Assembly: GCA_947488815.1 (NCBI GenBank)
Contig: CANLCC010000004.1
Location: 1 to 64,000, forward strand
Origin: CAIQIA01 sp945861105
GTDB lineage: Bacteria > Cyanobacteriota > Cyanobacteriia > PCC-6307 > Cyanobiaceae
Reading direction: 5' to 3'
DNA: 64,000 nucleotides
Under the pieces are notes generated by a model. It saw only the letters and a list, made by a program, of their open reading frames with translations, did no database searches and was not told the DNA's origin. Positions within the stretch are counted from its first letter, which is position 1. The number at the start of each line of letters is the position of its first letter. The position numbers were made by a program, and so were the translations under genes. Shown in pieces: positions 49,269-56,669 of this stretch.

Positions 49269-49718
49269 ATGGACTTAGCCATCCGCAGGCAACTTCTCGA
49301 CGTCGCCCGGGCTGAAGCCGAGATCGGCTGGCAGGAGGGCGGCATCCCCATCGGTGCCGTGGTCGCCCGGGAGGATGGCACGATCGTCGCCCGGGGCCAC
49401 AACCAACGCGTTCAGGACGGTGATCCCACCTCCCACGGGGAGACCCAGTGCATCCGCAACGCCGGCCGACGTCGCGACTGGCGGGAACTGACTCTGGTGA
49501 CGACCCTGTCCCCCTGTCCGATGTGTGCCGGGACCGCCGTGCTGCTGGGGTTCAGGCGGGTGCTGATCAGCGAACGCCGCAGCTTTCAGGGGGCTGAGGC
49601 ATGGCTGCTGCAGGCCGGCATTGAGGTCGATTGCCTCGATGATTCCGCCTGCCTGGCGCTGATGACCAGGATGCAGCAGCAGAAACCCGACCTCTGGGCC
49701 GAGGACATCGGCCGTTGA
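49269..49718 (+). CDS. Fcy1-type cytosine/nucleoside deaminase
   Basis: The 149-residue zinc deaminase has the H-A/G-E and PCxxC motifs: DPTSHGETQCIRNAGRRRDW with zinc His and catalytic Glu, and TTLSPCPMCAGTAVLLGFRR with two zinc Cys. GGIPIGAVVAREDG and the C-terminal LWAEDIGR after DDSACLALM closely resemble yeast cytosine deaminase Fcy1 rather than TadA or Cdd. It would deaminate cytosine to uracil in pyrimidine salvage; other nucleobases are possible. Its stop overlaps the start of the sensor kinase gene (TTGA). Confidence 0.88.
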   Translation: MDLAIRRQLLDVARAEAEIGWQEGGIPIGAVVAREDGTIVARGHNQRVQDGDPTSHGETQCIRNAGRRRDWRELTLVTTLSPCPMCAGTAVLLGFRRVLISERRSFQGAEAWLLQAGIEVDCLDDSACLALMTRMQQQKPDLWAEDIGR

Positions 49719-52225
49719 ACCGTCGCCCCCTCTGGCCCAGGAACCGACACGGCCTGCGGCTGCTGGATGTGCTGGCCCTGGCCTCCAGCCTGCAGCTGGC
49801 CCTGGTCGCCCTCGGGGTGGGAACGATTGCTTACCTCAATGGCCATCGCTCGGTGCAACTGCTGGCCCGCCAGCTGGGGTCGTCGATCGCCGACCAGGTC
49901 GACCTGCAGCTCGACGGCGTGCTGGAGGCGCCACGGCTGATCAACCGGCTGAATGAGCAGGCCATCCGCAGTGGTCAGCTTGATCCGGAGAACTTCGCGG
50001 CCCTCGAGCGGCTGTTCTTTGAGCAGATCAGCCTCTTCCCGGTGGGGTACATCAATTACGGCAATGAGGCCGGCGACTACCTGGGTGTGCAACGTCTGGA
50101 TGACGGCCGCCTGCTGGTCAACGAGATGCGCCAGCGCGTTGCCCCCAACCGGCAGCTCGTCTACCCGATCAGCGCCGCCGGGCGGCAGCGGCAGCCCCTG
50201 CGGGTGATTGAACCGATCGGCACCGCCCGGGAAGAGCCCTGGTATCGCGAGACGATCAAGGCAGGCCATCCGGTCTGGAGCTCGATTTACCAATGGGATG
50301 ACAATCCCGGTGTGCTTTCGGTCTCGTTCAATCAGCCTGTCCGCGATCCCCGCAGCGGGCGCCTGCAGGGGGTCATCGGTGTCGATGTGATCCTCACCCA
50401 GCTGAGCACGTTTCTGCAGCAGCTCTGGGGGCAGCGGCCGGGACTGGTGCTGGTGCTTGAGCGTGACGGCCGCCTCGTGGCCAGCTCCCGCCCCGCCATG
50501 GTGCTCAGAACCAGCCCTGGCGATCCTCCCCGGCGGACACGGATCGATGGGAGCGACGACCCCCTGGTGAGGCGACTGGGGAGCCTGCTTTTCAGCCGCA
50601 CGGACAACGGCGACCTCAGGCTGCAGGGGGGCTGGGGCCGCAACCGCGAACAACTCGAGTTCAACGAACGCAACCGGACGGTGTTCGTCGAGACGATGCG
50701 ATGGAGCGATGGCCAGGGCCTCGACTGGCTGGTGCTGGTGGTGATCCCCCAGGAGGGGCTGCAGGGAATCGAAACCCAGGGCGCTCGCCTGGCCCTGGTC
50801 CTCTGCATCCTGGCGCTGCTCGTGGCGATCGTGGTGACCCAGAGGCTCAACCGCTGGATCCTGCGTCCCCTCGAACAGCTGACCACCACCTCACGCCATC
50901 TCACCGAGGCGGTGAGCACCCAGGACCATGGGCCCCTCAGTTTTCAACCGCAGCTGCCACCGGCCAGCCCCCTTGAGGTGCAGACGCTGGCCGAGGTGCT
51001 CGAGGTGCTCGTGCAACGCCTCAACGACCAGGTGGAGGCGTTGCGCCGCTCGGGAACGGACCTGGCCCAGGAGGTGCAGCGCCGCAGCCAGGCCCTGGAT
51101 CTTTCCCTGCGCAGTGAACAGAAGGCCATCGCCAGCGCCCAGTTGCGCCAGTCGGTGCTGGCCCGTCTCAGCCATGAGCTGCGCACGCCCCTCACCAGCG
51201 TGCTCGGTTACACCCGCCTGGCCCTGAGGCAGGAGCTGCCTTCGCGGGTGCGGGAGTACCTCGACACCATCGAGGGTGCGGCGCGTGAAATGCTCAGGCT
51301 CACTGAAGATTTCCTCGACCTGTCGCGGCTGGAGTCAGGGCGGGTGCAGCTCGAGACCCTGCCCTTTGATCTCGACGAGCTGGTGGAGGACGTGATCGAC
51401 CTGGTGTCCCTGCAGGCCCAGGTGAAAGGTCTCACCCTGGTGGTGGCCATCGGCGAGACGGTTGCCCCCTGCTGGATTGGAGATGCCGCACGGCTGCGGC
51501 AGGTGCTGGTGAACCTGCTCGTGAATGCGATCAAGTTCACCCCCGGGGGGTCGGTGCGGTTGCGCATCGAGCAGGGCGGCAGCGATGGGGGGGGCCTGCG
51601 GTTTGAGGTCTGCGACAGCGGCATCGGCATGGATGCTGAGCAGCAGGCGCGGGTCTTCGAAGCCTGGAGCCAGGCCGAGCCCTCCACGAGCCGACGCTTC
51701 GGTGGCTCTGGGCTGGGGCTGGCGATCTGCCGCGAACTGGTGCAGCTGATGGGCGGGGAGCTGCAGCTCCAGAGTCAGCTCGGCCAGGGAACGACCCTGT
51801 CGGTGGCACTGCCCTGCCCCCTCGGCCCCCGTCGGGACCAGGAATCCTGGCGATCGCCACCAGCGCCGCCGGCTGGGATGGTGATCGAGCTCGAGGGAGA
51901 GCTGGACCCGGAGGAAGTCGCGGTGCTGCAGACCTGGCTGCGGATCAGCGGCTGGCCGCCCCTGCGGACGGAGGCCCGGGGGACAGCGCCGACCCTGCTG
52001 CTGCTGGTGCTGGGGAGCGATGTGGGGGTCGGCCGGGAGCTGGCCAGCCGCGAGCGGCAACGACTGGCCCCCGGAGGGAGGTTGCTGGCCCTCGTGCGCC
52101 GACTGGATGCCGACGCCTACCTCGAAGCGACAACGGCACCCTGGGACGGCATCGTCGAACGGCCCTTGCTCCTGCGCGGCTGGAACGAAGCCCTGCAGAG
52201 GGCCCTGGCTGGATCAGCGGGGTGA
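49715..52225 (+). CDS. Membrane sensor histidine kinase with degenerate receiver-like C-terminus
   Basis: The 836-residue protein has an N-terminal helix, a long extracytoplasmic sensor of dCache type (residues about 60-350; EPWYRETIKAGHPVWSSIYQ), a second helix (LALVLCILALLVAIVV), a HAMP-like linker and coiled coil, HisKA (VLARLSHELRTPLTSVLGYT), HATPase_c (VLVNLLVNAIKFTPGG, DSGIGM, GGSGLGLAICRELVQLMGG) and a final 110 residues shaped like a receiver (LLLLVLGSDVGVG) but without a phospho-Asp. The start is TTG 49715, overlapping the deaminase stop. A cognate regulator is not adjacent. Confidence 0.9.
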   Translation: MNRRPLWPRNRHGLRLLDVLALASSLQLALVALGVGTIAYLNGHRSVQLLARQLGSSIADQVDLQLDGVLEAPRLINRLNEQAIRSGQLDPENFAALERLFFEQISLFPVGYINYGNEAGDYLGVQRLDDGRLLVNEMRQRVAPNRQLVYPISAAGRQRQPLRVIEPIGTAREEPWYRETIKAGHPVWSSIYQWDDNPGVLSVSFNQPVRDPRSGRLQGVIGVDVILTQLSTFLQQLWGQRPGLVLVLERDGRLVASSRPAMVLRTSPGDPPRRTRIDGSDDPLVRRLGSLLFSRTDNGDLRLQGGWGRNREQLEFNERNRTVFVETMRWSDGQGLDWLVLVVIPQEGLQGIETQGARLALVLCILALLVAIVVTQRLNRWILRPLEQLTTTSRHLTEAVSTQDHGPLSFQPQLPPASPLEVQTLAEVLEVLVQRLNDQVEALRRSGTDLAQEVQRRSQALDLSLRSEQKAIASAQLRQSVLARLSHELRTPLTSVLGYTRLALRQELPSRVREYLDTIEGAAREMLRLTEDFLDLSRLESGRVQLETLPFDLDELVEDVIDLVSLQAQVKGLTLVVAIGETVAPCWIGDAARLRQVLVNLLVNAIKFTPGGSVRLRIEQGGSDGGGLRFEVCDSGIGMDAEQQARVFEAWSQAEPSTSRRFGGSGLGLAICRELVQLMGGELQLQSQLGQGTTLSVALPCPLGPRRDQESWRSPPAPPAGMVIELEGELDPEEVAVLQTWLRISGWPPLRTEARGTAPTLLLLVLGSDVGVGRELASRERQRLAPGGRLLALVRRLDADAYLEATTAPWDGIVERPLLLRGWNEALQRALAGSAG

Positions 52226-52648
52226 GCGGATCGCATCCAGCAGGTAAGTGCTGGCCGGGCGGCCGGGGCGGTGGGCCACGGACGCACCCCTGGCGGGGGG
52301 ACCCTGGCGCCGGGACCGCCTCTGACCCAGCAGGAGGCGGCTGAGCCGCAACACCCCACCGAGCATCAGCATCAGCCCCGCCACTGCCGCGAGGATGAGC
52401 AGCAGGGCGCCGCTCAGCTGCAGCAGACCGGAGCCCAGCTGCAGCAACCCCATGGTGATGTTGCCCAGGGCGGTGCTGAAGTACAGCAGGGTGTCAAGGC
52501 GGCTGGGCAGCTGACTGAGGCCGAAAAGCACGCCGCCACCGGCCAGCAACCAGGCCAGGCCCATCACCATGAGCGCCAGTCCACCACCGCGCCTGGAGCG
52601 GCGGGAGGGGGGACCGGAAGGACGGCGTTGGCTGCGGGGGGCCTGCAT
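52214..52648 (-). CDS. Small membrane protein with basic termini
   Basis: The 144-residue protein has a very basic N-terminus (SQRRPSGPPSRRSRRGG), three hydrophobic segments (LALMVMGLAWLLAGGGVLFG, then ALGNITMGLLQLGSGLLQL, then GALLLILAAVAGLMLMLG) and a basic C-terminal tail. I recognise no family. Its end overlaps the sensor-kinase gene by 12 bases in convergent orientation. ATG 52648 is chosen as the first start that keeps the basic leader. Confidence 0.6.
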   Translation of the reverse strand: MQAPRSQRRPSGPPSRRSRRGGGLALMVMGLAWLLAGGGVLFGLSQLPSRLDTLLYFSTALGNITMGLLQLGSGLLQLSGALLLILAAVAGLMLMLGGVLRLSRLLLGQRRSRRQGPPARGASVAHRPGRPASTYLLDAIRSPR

Positions 52649-52679
52649 GACCGCCAAGCTATCGACCCGACGGGCCTGG

Positions 52680-52955
52680 TCAATCCATCGCGGGACTGTC
52701 CGTCGGCTGATCCAGGTAACCCGCATCCCGGAGCCAGCGTTCAAATTCCGCGATCACGAGCTCATTCGGACAGTCCACAAGGTTGAGCCCCCTCACGGTG
52801 CAGTCCCCCTGGCCTGAATGGTGAAGGCTGATGGTGAAGTCATCCCCGCTGAGGCCACACACCTCCGGATCACTGCGGACAACCACATCAAGCTGGGCCC
52901 CCAGGCGGATGATGCGGCGCCGCAGACGGCCCCAGGAGGCGGCGGTGGATCTCAT
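52680..52955 (-). CDS. Small uncharacterised protein, third cistron of the DUF3038-DUF4335 operon
   Basis: The 91-residue protein reads SWGRLRRRIIRLGAQLDVVV, then DPEVCGLSGDDFTISLHHSG and ELVIAEFERWLRDAGYLD. It is soluble, has three Cys and conserved-looking blocks, but no named domain. ATG 52955 overlaps the DUF4335 stop by 4 bases, so it belongs to the same operon and likely to the same process as those two genes. Confidence 0.65.
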   Translation of the reverse strand: MRSTAASWGRLRRRIIRLGAQLDVVVRSDPEVCGLSGDDFTISLHHSGQGDCTVRGLNLVDCPNELVIAEFERWLRDAGYLDQPTDSPAMD

Positions 52956-53629
52956 CGGCCCGTCGTGGCCCCGCGGGCCGACGGCGCCGAGACCGTGGAG
53001 GGCGCGCCGCGGCCGGGTTCGGGGCGGGGCAGGGGCACAAGGCTGACGAGGGCAGCGGTGGCCAGCAGGCTGGCGGCGGCGGCGGTGGGGGCCAGCAACC
53101 GCTGCGCCAGGGGGGCGCTGCGGGGAAGATCCCGCCGGGGCAGGGGCCGGGCCGCGGGGGGAACCAGCGGCAGAGCGATGCGTGGATCGTTCAGCATCTG
53201 GTCCAGACATTGGGTGAGATCAGCCAGCTCGGCGCTGTCGAGGACCAGTCGCAGGGGCGGGGTGTCGGGCTGACTGCTGTGGACCGTGAGCAGATGGCCA
53301 CCCTCCCGGGGTTCGATCTCCACCCGCTGGGCCTCACCGCCGCAATGGCGGGGGCTGCTGCTGATCAGCCGGCGCACATAGGTGAGCACCACCTCCAGCA
53401 GACCCTGGAGATGATCAAGACGACCCTCAAGGGTGGCCTGCTGGCCGATGGCCAGCTCCCAGCGGGTCAGGATTCCGAGGCGCTGCTGGCTGTCCGCTGC
53501 GGACTCCGGATCCCGGGTCACATCGGGAAGGCCGAAGAGATCCAGGCGGGCGCTGCTCTGTTCAAAACGCAGCCGCAGAGGGGCACCGGTGGGACCACCA
53601 AGGCTGAACAGGGAGCTGAACTGGGTCAT
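52952..53629 (-). CDS. DUF4335-type protein
   Basis: The 225-residue protein has an N-terminal beta-rich region (PLRLRFEQSSARLDLFGLPD), a helical block (LDHLQGLLEVVLTYVRRLIS), a second beta region (LLTVHSSQPDTPPLRLVLDS) and a Pro/Arg linker leading to one C-terminal hydrophobic segment (TAAAASLLATAALVSLVPL). This layout and linkage to DUF3038 fit the cyanobacterial DUF4335 family. Function unknown; probably a tail-anchored membrane protein. ATG 53629 overlaps the DUF3038 stop. Confidence 0.75.
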   Translation of the reverse strand: MTQFSSLFSLGGPTGAPLRLRFEQSSARLDLFGLPDVTRDPESAADSQQRLGILTRWELAIGQQATLEGRLDHLQGLLEVVLTYVRRLISSSPRHCGGEAQRVEIEPREGGHLLTVHSSQPDTPPLRLVLDSAELADLTQCLDQMLNDPRIALPLVPPAARPLPRRDLPRSAPLAQRLLAPTAAAASLLATAALVSLVPLPRPEPGRGAPSTVSAPSARGATTGR

Positions 53630-54144
53630 CGCTGGGCATCCCTCAGACTGGCCTCGAGCCGTGCCGCCCCACCGGGACCGGCGGACAGCAACAGCGACTC
53701 CACGATGGCCCTTCGCAGGGCTTCCCCTTCACGGTCATCAAGCAGCTGTCGCACGGCACCGCGACGCACATTGAACCGCTCCCGCACCAGATCACTGAAC
53801 CTGTCGCGGAACAAGGCCCAGCGCTGGGCCGTGAGGTCGGCGGGTTCGCGACTGGAGACGAGCTGACGCAGCAGGGGGTAGACCCGCTGGGCCAGGGTGC
53901 AGGCCAGGGTGATCAGCGCCCGGGCTTCGTCGGTGCCCAGCTGGCCGCGGCGACTGGCCCGCCGCAGGGGGTTGCGGCAGCGGCTGCGCCAGAGGGTGAC
54001 CCGATCCGGAAACTGGCCACTCAGCCCCAGCTGGTCGCAGCACCACAGCATGGCTTCGCTGCCATGCAGATCGAGGGCTTCGATGGCGAGCAGCAGCAGG
54101 TCAAGGCGCTCGAGACCCCGGCGGGGCAGCGGACGCTCCGACAC
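53626..54144 (-). CDS. DUF3038-type protein
   Basis: The protein contains LERLDLLLLAIEALDLHGSE and AMLWCCDQLGLSGQFPDRVT, then a helical C-terminal half (ALITLACTLAQRVYPLLRQL, RRAIVESLLLSAGPGGAARL), the pattern of cyanobacterial DUF3038. GTG 54144 gives a start close to the conserved block (172 residues); an upstream GTG at 54219 would add 25 less convincing residues. Function unknown. It heads a three-gene overlapping operon and diverges from apt. Confidence 0.75.
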   Translation of the reverse strand: MSERPLPRRGLERLDLLLLAIEALDLHGSEAMLWCCDQLGLSGQFPDRVTLWRSRCRNPLRRASRRGQLGTDEARALITLACTLAQRVYPLLRQLVSSREPADLTAQRWALFRDRFSDLVRERFNVRRGAVRQLLDDREGEALRRAIVESLLLSAGPGGAARLEASLRDAQR

Positions 54145-54233
54145 GGGTGCGGCGGGTGCGGCGGTCAAAAGGGAACGGCGTTGGCTGCGATGATGGCAGG
54201 TGTGCAGGGCCCGCGTCACCCCCTGTCTCTTCC

Positions 54234-54785
54234 ATGAGCACCGAAGCCAGCCCCACCTCCCCCCTGGACGAGCGGCTGCGGGCCGTGGTGCGCACAGTTC
54301 CCGACTTTCCCCGGCCCGGAATCCTGTTCCGCGACCTGACGCCCCTGATGCGCGATCCCGAGATCTGGAAGCTCACCCTCGATGGCCTGGCCCGCAGGGT
54401 CGACCCCCTCAAGGCCGATCTGATCGTGGGCATCGAGGCCCGCGGGTTCCTGGTGGGCAATGCCCTTGCCTTGGTGCTGGGCCGCGGCTTCGTCCCCGTG
54501 CGCAAGCCCGGAAAGCTGCCTGGGATGGTTGAGGCCCTCGACTATCAGCTGGAGTACGGCAGCGACCGACTGGAAATCCAGAGCGGTGCCCTGGACCACG
54601 GCCAGAAAGTGCTGGTGGTGGACGACCTGCTGGCCACCGGGGGCACGGCCGCAGCCTGCGCCTCGCTGGTGCAGCGGGTCGGCGGTGAGGTTGTCGGCTA
54701 CGGCTTCCTTGCTGAGCTGTGCGATCTGGGCGGCCGTACAAAACTGCCCGGACCGGCACCGGTCGAATCGCTGCTGCTCTACTGA
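54234..54785 (+). CDS. apt: Adenine phosphoribosyltransferase
   Basis: APRT converts adenine and PRPP to AMP in purine salvage. The 183-residue protein has the family start VRTVPDFPRPGILFRDLTPL, the adenine loop VGIEARGFLVGNALALVLG, VPVRKPGKLPG, and the PRPP motif VLVVDDLLATGGTAAACASL. ATG 54234 is the likely start. Its end overlaps the convergent DUF2949 gene by 7 bases. Confidence 0.95.
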   Translation: MSTEASPTSPLDERLRAVVRTVPDFPRPGILFRDLTPLMRDPEIWKLTLDGLARRVDPLKADLIVGIEARGFLVGNALALVLGRGFVPVRKPGKLPGMVEALDYQLEYGSDRLEIQSGALDHGQKVLVVDDLLATGGTAAACASLVQRVGGEVVGYGFLAELCDLGGRTKLPGPAPVESLLLY

Positions 54786-54988
54786 CGGTCCTGCCAGTCG
54801 TAGACCCGATCAAGCTGCACCAGGCTGATCAACCCGAAACGCCAGAGGGTGACGGGCAGTGGTGCCTGTTCCTGCACGGCCTGACGCAGACCGAGGGCGA
54901 GGGCATCGTCGCTCAGGCCGATGTCGCGCCGAAGAAACTCCACCAGCGCCGAGGGGGGGACAGGTTGTGGCGACGTGGTGATCACCAT
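54779..54988 (-). CDS. DUF2949-type small protein
   Basis: The 69-residue protein contains PPSALVEFLRRDIGLSDDAL, then ALGLRQAVQEQAPLPVTLWR and FGLISLVQLDRVYDWQ, which matches the short cyanobacterial DUF2949 family (helix, LPxxLWxxGL, LxQLDxxxDW). Function unknown. ATG 54988 is used. About 115 bases separate it from the FAD hydroxylase gene upstream; that gap holds no recognisable gene. Confidence 0.78.
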   Translation of the reverse strand: MVITTSPQPVPPSALVEFLRRDIGLSDDALALGLRQAVQEQAPLPVTLWRFGLISLVQLDRVYDWQDRQ

Positions 54989-55103
54989 GGGCGGAGAATG
55001 GCGGACAGAGACCGGGGATACCCCGTAACGACGGAAAGACTGGACAGCGACAGAAACCAGAGGATCTGGCCACGAGTGTGGCCCCACAGGCCGTCGATGT
55101 CCG

Positions 55104-56294
55104 TTAAGCACGTCTGAAGAGAGGAGATTGTTCTCCCCTGGAGGGGGCCCTGTCAATCCCCCCTGGCAGGGTCCCGAGGGGCACCAGGCCCTGACTGGCG
55201 GCGGCGAGGGCCAGGGTCCGCAATGGCGCCGCAAGGGAGAGCGTGCGCAGAATCAACTGACGCACCAGCAGCAGCGGCAGCCAACGGTTGGAGAAGAGTC
55301 GGATCAGCAGATCAGTGGCAGCCAGGGTGAGCAGGGCATCGACCCAGCGGCGGCGGGCGTAGCGCCGGGGCAGGCGCTGCAGGGAGCGCTCGCCGGCGGC
55401 CACGGCGGCGGCCTCCTGCCAGAGCACGGCCACATCCCGCCAACAGAGGTTGAGACCCTGCCCTCCCACGGGATGACAACGATGGGCGCTTTCGCCGCAG
55501 AGCAGGGCCCTGCCCCGGGCCAGTCGGCCGGCGAGGCGACAGGCGACGGGAAAGCTCGCCGCCGGTTCGAGCACGCGGCTGGGACGCAGGCCCGCTGGCA
55601 GGGCAGCCCCCAGGGCCTCAAGGAAGGGGGCCTCGGCAAGGGCCTGGCGCTGGCGACAGGCCTCAAGGGGACCGCTCCAGACCACCTGGGCCCTGCCTTC
55701 ACCCAGGGGCAGCACCGCCAGGGGACCTTCCGGACGGAAGACCTCCCAGGCGGTGGCTGGGGCAGCCCCCTCAAGCTGCACCTGGCAGGTGAGGCAGCCC
55801 TGCCGGTAATCCCAGCCAACGAAGCCGATGCCCAGGTCCGAGCGGGCCGGAGACCGTCCACCTTCACAGTGAACCCGCAGGCCGACTGACTGGGTCGGAG
55901 GGTCGGGTTCACCGAGGTGCAGGTGCACCCCCGGGGCCGACCGGCAGCGCTGGAGCAACAGCTCCATCAGGGGGCGATGGTCCAGGATCCAGCCGACGGG
56001 AGCGTCGGCAGCCGTGAACAGCACATCGGGGGCACCGGCCCACCGATCCGACATCACCAGCCGCTGAAAGGGCTGCAGCTGCGGCAGCAATCCCTCCCAG
56101 AGGCCGAGGGACTGCATCAGCCGACGGGTGGAATGGGTGAGGGCATAGGCCCGGGCCCGCTGGCCAAGGCTCTGGGCCGGGGCGGGGTCGTAGAGATGCA
56201 CCCGCCAGCCACAGGCGGCGAGGGCCAGAGCGGCAACACAACCTGTGGGGCCGGCGCCGCTGACGAGGGCGCTGGGGGGGGGCGGCACGGGCAC
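55104..56294 (-). CDS. FAD-dependent hydroxylase, UbiH/COQ6-like
   Basis: The roughly 396-residue flavoprotein monooxygenase has the FAD dinucleotide fold ALVSGAGPTGCVAALALAAC, the NAD(P)H/FAD DG-like middle region and the second FAD motif CGESAHRCHPVGGQGLNLCW. UbiH/UbiF/COQ6 enzymes hydroxylate aromatic quinone precursors; here the substrate could be a quinone or carotenoid-related ring. GTG 56294 (VPVPPPP) or GTG 56288 is the start. Both lie right at the end of the T-run of the hli terminator, so translation requires read-through or a start inside that region. Confidence 0.82.
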   Translation of the reverse strand: MPVPPPPSALVSGAGPTGCVAALALAACGWRVHLYDPAPAQSLGQRARAYALTHSTRRLMQSLGLWEGLLPQLQPFQRLVMSDRWAGAPDVLFTAADAPVGWILDHRPLMELLLQRCRSAPGVHLHLGEPDPPTQSVGLRVHCEGGRSPARSDLGIGFVGWDYRQGCLTCQVQLEGAAPATAWEVFRPEGPLAVLPLGEGRAQVVWSGPLEACRQRQALAEAPFLEALGAALPAGLRPSRVLEPAASFPVACRLAGRLARGRALLCGESAHRCHPVGGQGLNLCWRDVAVLWQEAAAVAAGERSLQRLPRRYARRRWVDALLTLAATDLLIRLFSNRWLPLLLVRQLILRTLSLAAPLRTLALAAASQGLVPLGTLPGGIDRAPSRGEQSPLFRRA

Positions 56295-56326
56295 AAAAAA
56301 ACCCACGGCAGAAAGTCTGCCGTGGG
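56295..56326 (-). terminator. Intrinsic terminator of the hli gene
   Basis: On the minus strand CCCACGGCAGA pairs with TCTGCCGTGGG in a perfect 11-bp stem with a three-base loop (CTT) and is followed by seven T residues (56295-56301). It begins 23 bases downstream of the hli stop. This is the clearest intrinsic terminator in the window. The next gene in the same direction starts at the base after the T-run. Confidence 0.92.
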
Positions 56327-56349
56327 TGAAGGTGGAACCGTGGGACCGA

Positions 56350-56595
56350 TCAGCCGAGGCCGAGCAGACCGCGGGTGAAGGCCTCGCCACCCAGAGCGAA
56401 CTCAGTGGCCAGCAGGGCAATGAAGCCGAGCATGGCCATGCGGCCATTGAGCTTCTCGGCACGCTCATGGAAACCCCAGCCGTTGTCGGGGCTCACCACC
56501 TGCATGCGGGGCTCGGCGGCGAAGGCGTTAAGGCGGCCACCGTCTTCGGTGGTAACGGTGGCGCCGCGGATCACGGCGGGGGAGGAGGAAGCCAC
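56350..56595 (-). CDS. hli: High-light-inducible protein (HLIP)
   Basis: The 81-residue protein is a one-helix chlorophyll a/b-binding-like protein. The HLIP core GFHERAEKLNGRMAMLGFIA has the chlorophyll-binding ExxNGR and the following LLATEFALGG completes the helix. HLIPs bind chlorophyll and carotenoid and protect photosystem assembly and repair under high light. The N-terminal 35 residues are cytoplasmic and polar. Its terminator is at 56295-56326. The 74-base gap to chlH should hold its promoter. Confidence 0.93.
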   Translation of the reverse strand: MASSSPAVIRGATVTTEDGGRLNAFAAEPRMQVVSPDNGWGFHERAEKLNGRMAMLGFIALLATEFALGGEAFTRGLLGLG

Positions 56596-56669
56596 GGCAG
56601 GTCCTGAAACTTGACTAACCGTAACACGATGTTGCGGATTGTGAAGGGATCCCCGCGGACGACCCCGGC

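Noticed and set aside
56596..56669. RpaB-binding HLR1 element upstream of hli
   Set aside because: Only one GTTAC-like half site (GTTACGGTTAG) is visible instead of the required direct repeat, so I cannot support it.
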